In this document: positions 1-11,019 of the stretch, one piece after another
Layout: every line of letters begins with the position of its first letter
How positions within the stretch are numbered: position 1 is the first letter of the stretch
Assembly: GCA_013396915.1 (NCBI GenBank)
Contig: VWZL01005147.1
Location: 35,711-99,710 of the forward strand
DNA: 64,000 nt
Source of the DNA: Stercorarius parasiticus
Lineage: Eukaryota > Chordata > Aves > Charadriiformes > Stercorariidae
Direction: 5' to 3'
Position numbers and translations under genes: made by a program
Notes under the pieces: model-generated
Told to the model about the DNA's origin: nothing
Databases searched by the model: none
The model's input: the letters and a program-made list of their open reading frames with translations, nothing else

Positions 1-243
1 GGTTGTATAGCTTCTGTTCTTCAGCACCTGCACCAAATGTGCCCTACATTTGCTAAGGCACCATATGAAAACAAGTTAACGGGTACTTCAATAATAAGTA
101 AATACAGGTAATGAGTTTCCCTTTTGAAAATTAAGAAGCATTGTTTACACTTAGGGCTTTAACGCTGAAGTCATCTTTAAACTGAAACTTCAGGTTTTTC
201 CTGTACACACTAACTTTTTCCACTTACTGTCTTTCTCTTACAG

Positions 244-285
244 GGTTTTTTTGTAGCAGTTTTATATTGCTTTGCTAATGGAGAG
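244..285 (+). CDS. GLP2R: GLP2R penultimate coding exon (end of TM7)
   Basis: A 42-nt exon of 14 codons reading GFFVAVLYCFANGE. It is bounded by a pyrimidine-rich acceptor ending in CAG and a GTAAGA donor. It encodes the cytoplasmic half of transmembrane helix 7 and the start of the membrane-proximal helix of a class B (secretin-family) GPCR. The pattern G-F-x-V-x-x-x-Y-C-F-x-N-x-E is the family signature, and a 42-nt exon here is usual for the family. It joins in phase 0 to the exon at 2473, giving NGE-VKAELQ, which matches GLP2R as I recall it. The exons for the extracellular domain and TM1 to TM6 lie left of the window. GLP2R is the plasma-membrane receptor for glucagon-like peptide 2 and couples to Gs and cAMP. 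Confidence 0.93.
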
Positions 286-2472
286 GTAAGAGACAATGCT
301 ATGAGAAAAGCTTTAGTTGATTAGTAAAGTATAGTAATGACACCAAGAAGGATAAACACACTGACTAGTTCTGCTTATTTGAGAGCATGGGTGCATTCTT
401 TTGAACTGATGTAGTTGTTTTGTATGAAGAGAACAGCAAGACCTCTCACAGGTTTGGGATTCAAATGCAAGATATCTCCACTGAAGCCTGAGTGGCTATA
501 GCACTCTGGAGGTACGGATACCCTGGGGTGTCTGAAATACCAGCAGACGTTTATGGTCAGCCACCTAAACCCCACTTCTTTAATCAGCTGGATTCACAGC
601 CTTCATGTTGACCAGGCTAAACCCTCTCTTAGTTTACCCCTAAAGTCCGTGTGAAGTGACTAAATTTGGGGTGCTTTAATATCTTACATAGCAACGTGTT
701 GAAAAAATAATTTCATGCATGCACTGCTCAGGACATCCCTCAACTTGATGTGAGGGGATTCCTTGTCTGGAAGTTGTCTCCTTCTAGGCCTCAAGGGACA
801 GCTGGGGGTTCAACTTGCTCCATGCCTAGATTTAGGCAGATCAGTGACGGCTCTTATGCAAGTAGATGACAGCAGAGAAAGCTAACCTCCTGCCAATGCA
901 GGGTGAAGTCTGAATTCAGACCAGATTGCTTGGGTTTTTTTTCCAGCTGAGCTTTGAATCCCCACCAAGGACAGAGGTTCCACCACCTCTCTGGTCCTCT
1001 GTTCCAGTGCTTCACTGTACTCAGAAGGAAACAACTTTTCCATATATTCTGTTAGAACTTCCCTTATTTATTTTGATTTATGATCACTGTTTCTTGTGTC
1101 CCTACCAAGCACTTCTGTAGAGTGCCTGACTCCATCTCCTCTATGATCTCCTCATAGGCAGTATTTAGGCCTTCAGCATGAACGAGCCCCATTCATGTAG
1201 CCTCTCCTCACAGGGCAAGTGCTCCAGCCCTGATCTGTGCTGATAAATTCAAGGTCATCAGCGTAAGTCTTTTACTGGTGGCCCAAAATTAGATGCAGTA
1301 TTCAGAGACAGTCTAACAGTTACTGAGTAAAGAACAATCGCTTCCCTTGATCTACTGGCTTTGCTCCTGCCCATACAACCCAGTGCCTCCATCACCATCA
1401 CAGCTGCATGGTGTCTTTGCCTCATCAGGCTGACTTGCTATAAGCTACCTCAGAAAATAATGCTATGTAGACTGTGGAATTAATCTCACTTAATTTTAAA
1501 TGTTTTCTAAGTTGAATCTCACTGTCTGTACTTCCCTCATATTTAGTCTGGGTGCACACCTCCACTGCTTGCAATAAGCAGGCATGTACCCAGTGTCAGT
1601 AGCACTGAAGAGCATGTCACAGCTAGCTGGCATGGGACATACTACACTGACACAGGTACATGAATTCAGACACCTTCTTAAAGGCACCAGTGAGACAAAT
1701 GAGATGGGCTTTATACAAAATTTATGTTAGGAACATATATTCCTAGTATTTAACAAGGAAACCTGGATCAGTTTTGTAACTAAAATAAAAACGAGAGCTG
1801 GCACTTGTCTGCAATACAGGAATACTTGTCTAACATTTATGAAGGGCATAGAACTGCTAGCACATCTCTTTAGCAGTTAGAAATTGCTCTTTTGACCTTC
1901 CACCTCCTGGTCCAGCTGAGCTCTCAGGCCAAAGGTCCTACAGGTTAGAGTGAGGGCACGTCCCGCTCCTCTGTGCAGGCCTGGAGCCTGCCCTCCGTCC
2001 ACAGCTCTGGTGCGGGTGATGTAGGCAGTGGGACACTCAGTGCTGAGGATTTAAGGCAGGCTGCCAGATAAAAAGCTTTAAGAAAACAAACCAGATATCC
2101 AAGCACAACACTATGGCAAGCTGCATGGTCCTTATTTCCACAGCTCTTGGGCTCTCCTCCTCACTTCATCGGACTGTAAACATAAAAGTCACTTGAGCTC
2201 TCTGACACACACGCATTAGGATCACAGTGTATTCAGGGCCTAGGAAAAACTTTCCTAAATTAGCGTGAAGAGAGTGGACTTGTAAAATTGATCTAGCAAA
2301 CAAGTCTGTTTCTACCCTACAAGGAACTTGCCAGGTGCAAGTGGCACCCCAAAGGGTCAGGAAGCTTAGCACTTCCACAGTCCCTTTCATTTTACAACTA
2401 GCATTTGGGTTCATGGGCTGCAGGGTGGTCACAGGACATCACCGTGGACAAACTGCTTTCTTCTTACCCCAG
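286..2472 (+). other. GLP2R: Last intron of GLP2R
   Basis: Intron between the two GLP2R exons, GT at 286 and AG ending at 2472. Apart from an old CR1 relic in antisense (about 945-1450) I see no exon, RNA gene or clear regulatory motif. The open frames here are short and show no family resemblance. Confidence 0.85.
945..1450 (-). mobile_element. Old degraded CR1 LINE fragment, antisense in GLP2R intron
   Basis: Read on the minus strand this matches the 3' part of CR1 ORF2. On the plus strand the tell-tale stretches are CAGCCTCTCCTCACAGGGCA (with a one-base change), AAGTGCTCCAGCCC, the GCCCAAAATTAGATGCAGTA region, and CTTCCCTTGATCTACTGG followed by GCTCCTGCCCATACA. Many substitutions and indels and no open frame mean an old insertion, much more diverged than the CR1 copies at 2876, 11020 or 20314. 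Confidence 0.75.
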
Positions 2473-2811
2473 GTGAAAGCAGAGCTCCAGAAGCAGTGGT
2501 CCCGCTTCCTGCTGGCAGATCCCTTTGGCTGTAAACTCTGCTTTCTTGGGGAAAACATAAAATACCTCAGGAAATGTTCACAGAAACAAAAAAACCAGCA
2601 CCTTGGCAGCAAACACCACTTGTGCCTGGAGGCAAGAGAGCCCTGGGGCATGCAGTTCCAGCAGGTGCTAGTGAAGCAGAGGACACATCTCAGCCCAGAG
2701 CCAGGCTGTGCTCTCCCGTCTCGTCCACGGGCAAGCATGTCAGACAGCAGCGAAGGAGAAGTCACCACTGGAGAGACAACCGAGGAAGTCTTTGAAGAAA
2801 GCGAGATTTAG
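2473..2811 (+). CDS. GLP2R: GLP2R terminal coding exon (cytoplasmic tail and stop)
   Basis: Final coding exon: acceptor TACCCCAG, then 112 codons and TAG at 2809-2811. It opens with VKAELQKQWSRFLL, the membrane-proximal helix 8 region conserved in GLP2R, then a cysteine-containing stretch (GCKLCFLGENIKYLRKC). A poorly conserved middle follows, then a conserved acidic C-terminus ending EEVFEESEI. I recall the human receptor ending in a very similar SEGDVT...EEILEESEI, which is why I call GLP2R rather than GLP1R, GCGR or GIPR. The tail governs receptor internalisation and binding of scaffold or arrestin partners. Frame and length are intact, with no break. The exon continues as 3' UTR after the stop. 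Confidence 0.95.
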   Translation: MKAELQKQWSRFLLADPFGCKLCFLGENIKYLRKCSQKQKNQHLGSKHHLCLEAREPWGMQFQQVLVKQRTHLSPEPGCALPSRPRASMSDSSEGEVTTGETTEEVFEESEI

Positions 2812-2875
2812 AAAGCTGTCCACTAGAACAGCACCTTCCAACTACCACAGTATTTTGAAAGATCTTCTTGCACCT

Positions 2876-3768
2876 TAGAATCATAGAATTGCCTGGGTTG
2901 GAAGGGACCTTTCAGATCATCTGCTCCAACCATCAACCTAACTCTGACAAAAACCATCACTAAACCTTATCTCTAAGCACTAGGTCTACCCGGCTTTTAC
3001 ATACCTCCAGGGATGGTGCCTCAACCACTTCCCTGGGCAGCCTGTTCCAATGCTTAATAACCCTCTCAGTGTAAACATTTTTCCTAATACCCAGTCTAAA
3101 CCTCCCCTGGTGCAACTTGAAGCCATTTCCTCTTGTCCTGTTGTGTATTACTTGGGAGAAGAGGCCGACCCCCCTGGCTACACCCTCCTTTCAAGGAGTC
3201 GTAGAGAGTGAGAAGGTCTCCCCTCAGCCTCCTTTTCTCCAGGCTGAACACCCCCAGCTCCCTCAGCCGCTCCTCACAAGGCTTGTGCTCCAGACCCCTC
3301 ACCAGCTCCGTTGCCCTTCTCTGGACACGCTCCAGCACCTCAATGTCTTTTTTGTGGTGAGGGGNTCGATCCAGCCTGTCCAGAACCCTCCACAAAGCCT
3401 TTCTACCCTCAAGCAGGTTGACACTCCCACCCAACTTGGTGTCATCTGCAAACTTACTGAGGGTGCCCTCAATCCCCTCGTCCAGACCATTGATAAAGAT
3501 ATTAAAGAGAACTGGCCCCAGTACCGAGCCCTGGGGAACACCACTCGTTACCGGCCACCAACTGGATTTAACTCCATTCACCACCACTCTCTGGGCCCAG
3601 CCCTGCAGCCAGTTTTTAACGCAGTGAAGAGTACTCCTGTCCAAGGCATGGGCAGTCAGTTTCTGCAGGAGGATGCTGTGGGAAACCATATCAAAGGCCT
3701 TGCTTAAGTCCAGGTAAACAACATCCACAGCCTTTCCCTATCCGCCAAGTGAGTCGCTTGCGGGTCAC
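2876..3768 (-). mobile_element. CR1 LINE, 5'-truncated, young, with internal N
   Basis: Read on the minus strand: a CR1 ORF2 segment from the reverse transcriptase through the 3' tail, ending next to the GLP2R stop with the typical AATTCTATGATTCTA tail. RT motifs are visible: [11 protein letters not shown], then [17 protein letters not shown], then an intact FADDTKLGG catalytic motif. At N3365 the RT frame (ending LDR) jumps to CCCCTCACCACAAAAAAG, sequence lying about 280 bp further along in other copies. The copy is therefore incomplete at that point. The part from 3366 to 3737 is almost identical to 11370-11741 in reverse orientation. Confidence 0.93.
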
Positions 3769-4212
3769 CTTCAGACTGTACAGATCTCTGGGGTGTACAA
3801 TGCAAGGAGGAAGCAGTTAATATCACAATTGTCCCAGTTTTTTTAATCTGAGAAAAATATTAATCTGGATGTTGCTAACCTATATGGCTGGCATAGAAGA
3901 GGTTTGCTGGATTGAAAAATGCTTTGAGTTGAGCAGTCTGGAAGAAAACTGAAGCTGAAAGAGATGTACACAGGTAAGCAGGATGTATTCTGGAAATGGG
4001 TAGACTCTGGACATACACAATGTGTCCCAGCAGCTTCATCCATGCTTGACTGCCATTCTACTCACATAATAGAGTTGTTGTTTGTTTTCTTTTTCATAGG
4101 TGTTTTTCATAAATAGAGATATGTGTGTAGAAGACTTCTCTCCACAGATTGAAGTCATCCCGCATCTCAAAAAAATTTTCAGGCCAAACCAGAGACATTT
4201 TGTTTAAGCAAA

Positions 4213-4246
4213 ATTAAAGGATTTATATGTATTTAAAAAGAATAAA
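4213..4246 (+). terminator. Candidate GLP2R polyadenylation signals
   Basis: ATTAAA at 4213-4218 and AATAAA at 4241-4246, followed by a T-rich stretch (AGTTTTACTTGCACTTTTGAG). This is the first canonical AATAAA downstream of the GLP2R stop on the plus strand. It is a motif match only. Confidence 0.35.
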
Positions 4247-4911
4247 TGCTTGGGAAGAAACAAAGTTTTACTTGCACTTTTGAGCATCTTGTCTTAAAGT
4301 TTAGTGCTGGAAATGTCATTATGAAATGAAAGACCAAAATGTTTTCTTTTGAAAGTGCCCAAATGAAATCTTTTGATACAATTTTTTTTGCTCATTTATG
4401 TTTTCACTGTTTTTTTGACACAAGCCACACATTTTGATGCATCTGCAGGTTTGCCCTACCTGTGGCACAAATGACAAAGTAGATCAGTGCTGCTTCTACC
4501 TTCCTCCCAGGGGACCTGAAGTAGATAACGACATGGGATTATGACAGCACCAGAAGAATCTTGTGAAATCCTTCTTCCAGCATTTAACAAGAACCATGAT
4601 GAAATTTTAATTGTCACATAGAGTTCACCCAGCAACCTATGAAATTCAATTAAGATTGTTAATATTCTATGAGCCAGTTTCCAAACTTGCAAACATGAGC
4701 CAATTGGCATACTGAAAGAAAAAAGAAAAACGCAACAGAAATATTAGCGGGCAATGTTTATCTACAGTATAAACATATACCCCAGGCAGACACATGTGTA
4801 ACTGTCTAGCCTGCAGCTCGATACATAGCACTTGTTATGAATTTTTCCTGTACATTACTGGCAAGCGCTCTATTTTAACCTAAATGCCTTCAAATGTAAT
4901 AAAACATATCC

Positions 4912-5006
4912 TGGGCAGCTGGCTCTAGGTGGCCTTGCTTGAGCAGGGGGGTTGGACCAGGTGGCCTTCGCAGGTCCCTTCCAACCTCAACCACAATTCT
5001 GTGAAA
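4912..5006 (+). mobile_element. CR1 3'-end fragment
   Basis: Short CR1 tail in plus orientation: CTTGCTTGAGCAGGGGGGTT, then GGACCAGGTGGCC and AGGTCCCTTCCAACCTCAA, ending near ATTCTGTGA. Only about 95 bp of the 3' UTR remains, as in many 5'-truncated CR1 insertions. Confidence 0.85.
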
Positions 5007-8000
5007 ACACTGTATGTCAAATAAATAATTTTCAGGGCTGCTCATGGGCTGCTTCCCTCCACCAGGTGCCAACAATGTGTCTGCCCTTCTGGCCTTCCCT
5101 GCTTCTACATCTCCGCATGGGGTGGCTTTGTCCTTAGACTCCTGGTGCCAGCTTTACAACTGCAAATGGCACTTTTTTTGCGAGAGGTTGCCTGAGCAGA
5201 CTAAGTTTATGCAGCTTATATAACTTACCAATGCTTTTAAAAATTATTTTTAAGTCTACAAATGTTTAGACATGTAAACTTTACCAGTTATATATACTGT
5301 TTTCTTGCAAAGAACATGTAAGTTCATTGACTAGCACTAGGTCAAGAACACATTTGAGCTATCACATTTCTGGTACTTTTCAAAAAGTTTTTCTTTTACA
5401 GTTCTATCAGTGTTAAGAACTTAACCTATTTAATCAATACAAGGTTGTTTATTTCAGTAAAATATTAATAAAATGTAAATATTTAATCCATTTTAAAATA
5501 TATCTGCAGTTTTACAAAGCTTTTTACCAGAACACGCACTCTGCTTATATAGCATTTTATTGCGGTGGATTTCTCAACCACCTATTACAAGTACCAGACA
5601 CTACATATATATTGACCGAGTCTTCTCCAATTTAAAAAAGACTGATTTCTTCTAGAGCTATTAAAAAGCTTGAAGTGGTTTAGAATGCATTTTACTTGGG
5701 TGCTAAAAATGTGAAAATTGTAAGATTTTACTGTTTCTCAGTAAAATAGTTTACTTTTTAATTGCATTTTAAAGTATTTCAAATGCTCAAGAAAGCAGTT
5801 TTCTGTGCTCTCAACAGCAGTCTATGCTATGTGTGTTTTCCCCTCTCTATTATGTGTATGGTCTTTTTGCCTCTTTCGGTTTATAAAAAACAACTTTTTT
5901 ATATATAAATTTTTTTTATATAAGCAGACCCTAGAGGCCTGATAAAAATAATCATCACATGGATTCCTTCAGAAAGCATGTTTGTAAGTACATAAATGAG
6001 CAAGTTTCATCATAAAAATATAGCATTATTTATTAAATTACTGAAGTACAGTTGTTAATTCTGGATGGCCACACACACAGTGTATCTTTACAGAAATATT
6101 ACAAGCTCCTCAGTTCTAAATAAAATATTAAGCAGTCTAGAAGACAGCAGCAGACTCAACAATTCAAGCATGTTAGTAGAGTCAGTGAAAATGGATGCAA
6201 AAAGAGTCAGCGAAAACAGATGACTTTCCTCCTAGGAAGGTGAAGGTCTGCAGCTACGTATCTTCCCGGGATTTTCCCTCCACCCTCTGTGGAGCCCCAG
6301 GCTCGAAGGAGGGACACTGCAGCCAGACAAGCTGATAAGAAAAGCTATAGCAGGTCCTTGAGATGTGAGACAGAAGCCAGATGACTTGCCGTGGTTCCTA
6401 GACATGCATAGATTGGAGAGACAGAAACACCTTGGAGAAAAAGGGCAAGAAATACGATCTTGCTCTGATGAAACAAGAGGTGGAGGAGACAGATTGACCC
6501 ATATTGGTGTTGGTTTGTAAGTGATATTTTGTGTAAATTACTTACCCAGTTTGCACATAGACTAATTATCAGACAACAAAAACCCTAATGTTAGTTCAGG
6601 GTTTTATGCTTGTGTAGACCTAATAATAGGATTTTTCTCTTTATCAATCAATTGCTCACCTTTACTCCCCAGATTCCCACTGCCTTTGCCTTATAAGAAA
6701 GACTGGTGTGAGCTAAAGGCTTCTTCCCTCTCGATAAGAGAGCCCATCCTCCCGTGGTCCTGGCAAGTTTGTTCTCTGCTGAGTCAGTCCATTAAGTAAG
6801 ACAAGGTGGGATGTTCACACTCAGGACGTTAGAGACAGCACACGCTAAAACCTGACTCCCACAGGTTTAAGTTTGTCTTTGCTAAGGATTTTGCCTTCCA
6901 TCAAAACTTGTATGACAAAAAATTGAATTTCAAGCCCAAAATAGATTGTGGGGTTCAATAGTTTTCCTGTTAGATGTAGTGTGATAACTGATCTGATTTG
7001 TACAGATGAAGTTTATGCAATCTTAATAATCTGCTGTGAGACATGCTATAAATTTTTATGGTTTACTATACATAAAGCACAACCTTCCAGAGACAATGCC
7101 TCCTTCTATGGCCAGAGATGTCAACTATATGCTAATTATAAATGTACTTATATTCTTTGTTTAAATATATTGCTTCTACAAACCAAAGTCTGTGTCTCAA
7201 AGGCTCAAGTAGTAAAGCACAAACACTCCAGTCTGGAGAGCTCTCTGTGAGTTATATCTTGCAATCAATAATACTAGTTTGTATTTTTTAAAATACAGAA
7301 TAAACCTGGTAGATTAAGAGAGGTTGTGTTTGATGTGCTCACTTCCCAAGGCACCAAAAAGAAGTGAAGTAAGGTGAAGAATCCCACATGTGCCACCTCA
7401 TTGAATCCTATGAAAAAGACAAGTTAGGGAAGGTTGGATGCCTGGGAGACATTCCAGCGCTAATGTTCTATTTTGTTCCAGTGCAAACATGAATTAATAT
7501 AACAACCACTTTTTTTTTAAAGAGAGAAAAGACAATTTTAATAGTACAGATAAACAAAGTATCCTGTGACAACTTGTTCTTAAACTACAGTCATCTTCCC
7601 TCTAGGATGTTGAGATTGGAATGGGAGGAGGCCTATCTTAGCTACCGACCAAAGTATGCCATAGTAATGGCATCCCTACAGGAGATGAAAAGATGCTGCT
7701 GCGCGTCTGGGTCTATTTGGATGGCCCATATACCTATGGCTCATACCAGAACTGGAGGAAGGGAAGTCCTACCAGCAGTACCTTTTTCAACAGTCTTGAT
7801 CTTTGTGACTGCTTAGTCTTTGGTGGAAATTTAAGACAACCTGGAGTGTGTGGGACAGCAGAGGATGAGAAATGCCAAACCATGACCTCCTCAAGAAGCT
7901 GAAGGCCATAACTTTCTGGGCATAATCCCCTCACCCCAGGGCGGTGTCAGCTTCTTCACTTTTATGGTAGAGCAAAGCACTTCCACTTGACTATATCTGT

Positions 8001-8519
8001 GTTTTGCAACCTGTTGTCTCTTGGTCCACACCTCTGATATCCCTCTAGTGCCAGCATCTGATGTTGCTGGCAGTCCCCATTGCAACAGTCAAAGCTTTTC
8101 TACTGGCACTTCCACAACAGCCTGATGACAGAACCTGCATTTAGGCACATGTGGTGTCACCACCTGTGGGTCTTGCATAGCACTTCTCATTTTCCTATCT
8201 ACCCTTGCATTCCCATCTGCCATTGCTATATTGGCGTATGATTTGGCCAGGGTACCAGGCCAAATGTTAAGTAGGCTGCAATTCTTCCCTCAACTTTGTA
8301 GGAACTATCCTTCCTTTCAGGATATAGCTTCTTCCTTTCATTTGCTTCAGAAACTTTCTTACTTTTTCCCATCAGTCTCAGCTTCCAGCAGAGGAACTCT
8401 GTGATCTGTAAAACACTTCCTGACATTACTACTTTTTTTTTTTTTAAATCAAGAATATTTTACTGACATGATCTTTTTCAGCTTTCATAGCAACCACAAT
8501 TCTGGATTTTTAATTATTT
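5007..8519. other. Intergenic, AT-rich, no gene seen
   Basis: Between about 5160 and 6120 the sequence is strongly AT-rich, with TATATAAA-type runs around 5884-5930. A 25-bp imperfect tandem duplication sits at 6178-6226. The rest (6230-8519) is unremarkable intergenic DNA. The open frames at 6948-7250 and 7574-7816 have no recognisable domain and no splice or promoter context. Confidence 0.6.
6178..6226. repeat. 25-bp imperfect tandem duplication
   Basis: Two copies of AGAGTCAGYGAAAAYRGATG, starting at 6178 and 6203, differ at three positions. Two units only. Confidence 0.6.
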
Positions 8520-8990
8520 TGTAGAATGTGTTGGGTCAGAAGGGACCTTTAAAGGTCATCTAGTCCAACGCCCCTGCAGTGAGCAGGGACATCTTTAACT
8601 AGATCAGGTTGCTCAGAACCTCATCAAGCCTCCACCCCCTCTCTGGGCAACCTGGGCCAGTGTCTCACCACCCTCAAAGAACTTCTTCCTAATGTCTAAT
8701 CTAAACCTGTCCTGCTCTCGTTTAAAACCATTGCCCCTTGTCCTATCACTACATGCCCTTACAAACAGCCCCTCCCCAGCTTTCCTGTAGGCCCTCTTCA
8801 GGGACTGTAAGGCCACTATAAGGTCTCCCTGGAGCCTTCTCTTCTCCAGGCTGAACAACCCCAACCCTCTCAGCCTGTCCTCACAGCAGAGGGGCTCCAT
8901 CCCTTTGCTCATCCTCGTGGCCTCCTCTGGACCCGCTCCAACAGGTCCATGTCCTTCTTGTGCTGAGGGCTCCAGAGCTGGACACAGAGT
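8520..8990 (-). mobile_element. CR1 LINE 3' fragment, antisense
   Basis: Minus-strand CR1 3' portion. In translation the end of ORF2 is visible ([20 protein letters not shown], then SLEKRRLQGDL), followed by the 3' UTR with GCGTTGGACTAGATGACC. It belongs to the same subfamily as the copy at 54640-56232, where the same peptide appears, and differs from the subfamily at 2876 and 20314. The plus-strand edge nearest 8520 is the CR1 3' end. Confidence 0.9.
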
Positions 8991-11019
8991 TTTCCAGCCT
9001 GCCAATTCAAATCTCACAAACCATCTGCTGTGCTAAACATCATGTTGTGTTTAGGTATCTTTGCAATGATTCCTGGAGCCACACAGAACGACAGTGAGAA
9101 GCAGCTGCTTGTAAACTGTGTCATTGCAATTAGCTCCGGGAAATTAAATTGGAGCTGCCACAGAACCAGGCCTCGAAGGCTCGAGGGTTCAGTTTCCTTG
9201 TGCATCATCTTCATCACTTTGTAATGATTATTTTATCCCATCACAGCCAAACTGCTCTCCCTGTTTGCTGTTCAGTTTGTTTCTCTGCCTTCTCTGGAGT
9301 CAGCTCTGATTTTAAGCCCAGCAGCATCTCTGCAGACATTGCCAAACAGCAGTCCTGGGCTGCTCACCCTCTCTGGGGCTGACTGAGAGTCCTGTCTACC
9401 CATCATGCCATGTCTGTCTACCCAGATGCCAAAATCTTGTTTGATTTTACCATGTTCCACATGGGTCCTTTCCTCACAGTGTCACAGTTTCCCTGCCTGG
9501 AGGGCCATATGATTGCCAGAAAATGGCATGATTTACAGGAAATTGGGGTCTGTTTGAATGTGGAGAGCAGACTCTACATGATGTGTACCCCTAACCGCAG
9601 AAACCACATGGTCCACATCAACAGCAGAGATGATGAGGCTGACCAAGTGCTCCTGGCTCCCTCTCTTCCTCTGTGTTTAAGGGCTGGTGCTTAGGTCTGG
9701 CTCTGTGTAATGCTTTGGGAATAGCAGTCTGCCCTACTGCAGAGTCCTCTCTTCAGGCAGACAGTGAAGCTTAGCAAAGAGTGTGCTAAAGGCCACCAAG
9801 AAGAACTAAAGAAAGCAACAAAAAAAATTACACTAGAGCCAATTCTTCAGCTTTTTTCTGCCTCCTTTGTCTCACAACACCATCTCTGGCAGGCAGTGTT
9901 TAGGGGTGAGAGGAGGCAAATAGCATTTCCACTTAAAGCGGTCAGTATGTGGTTTAAGCACACTCACATTTTAATTTCATGGGCACAATGAACAGAAGAC
10001 TGAGACTCAGGATGTTTAAATTTTACACAAGATAACTTCTACCTTGCTGGGTAGCTTTGGAAAAGTCATGACATTCAGTTTCTACTTTGTGAAACAAAGG
10101 TAACAGTAATGACTGCTTGTTCAAAGCAAGGGAGTAATGGGGTCGTCATTATTATTTATTACTTAAAACCAAAATGTTGAAGATTCAGACAATAAACATG
10201 AAAGTCCAAAGATGGGCTAAAAGTGTAATTTTTTTTTTTTTCTCTAAACCTTGTTCTTTCCAGATCAATCCCCTCCTTCAGGTGATTTGAGGCATTTATA
10301 TTAGCATTCCTCCAGTAGCATCCTTGAATTCAGGAAAGAGGAGGTGGGTTGGTAATGGCTCAGGGTTACAGCTATGCAGAGTGGTAAGGCAGCAGGAAAG
10401 ACACAGCATAAGTCTTCTTATTTGTACCTTATAAGGAATAAATAATGCACCTAAAGCCTTCAGCTTTGACGCTTTGGGGAGGTAGATAAAATCTGAGAGG
10501 TGTTTCTGCAGATCTATTGGCACCTGCTTGCTCCGAACATTACAAAGCAAGACCCTTAGCTCTGATCCCCAGGACAGCTGAATAGGATGGGAAGGAGCAC
10601 CAAGGAGTTTGTGTAGCCTAAATGATTTTCCCTCATTTTCAGACACTTCAGTATCACTGAACTTAAAATTCCACAACAGAAAAAAATCACAGAGTAATAG
10701 CCTTAATTCTCCTCTTAGTCAACACATTAAGTTGCATTGTAGTTGTTTTGAAAATCATTTTGCTTCCAGAGGTGTTGCTTCCAGCCTCCCCCTCTCTACA
10801 GTCCAAGGGCAAACTTGTGCACTGGAAGGGCACTCTGTGCTTCAAAGCCCAGCTGGGTGAAGGCACCTTCTATACCATGCTGCGAGTTAAGAACTGCTCA
10901 GGCACATGCCTGTGCCTAGTGCCAGAATTCTGTTGGCTGGCTCCAGGTCAGTGTTTGGAAGCAGTGCATGAACCTGCAGAGGTGTGCAGACTCCTGAAAG
11001 ACTCTTCAAGAGAGCACTA
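8991..11019. other. Intergenic, no gene seen
   Basis: Nothing supportable. Several short open frames occur on both strands, none with a recognisable domain. A T-rich run lies near 10229. Confidence 0.5.

Larger units (their letters stand above)
2812..4265 (+). other. GLP2R: Probable GLP2R 3' UTR, carrying an antisense CR1
   Basis: Sequence after the GLP2R stop. No AATAAA occurs before 4241, so unless a weaker signal is used the transcript would read through the CR1 copy at 2876-3768. The right end is inferred from the signal cluster at 4213-4246 and a following T-rich stretch. Transcript data would be needed to fix it; AATAAA also occurs at 4898-4903. Confidence 0.4.

Noticed and set aside
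6503..6820. Segment starting TGTTGG and ending TTCACA with a TATAAG inside, resembling a solo retroviral LTR.
   Set aside because: No target-site duplication, no second copy in the window and no tRNA primer site. TG...CA ends alone are too weak.
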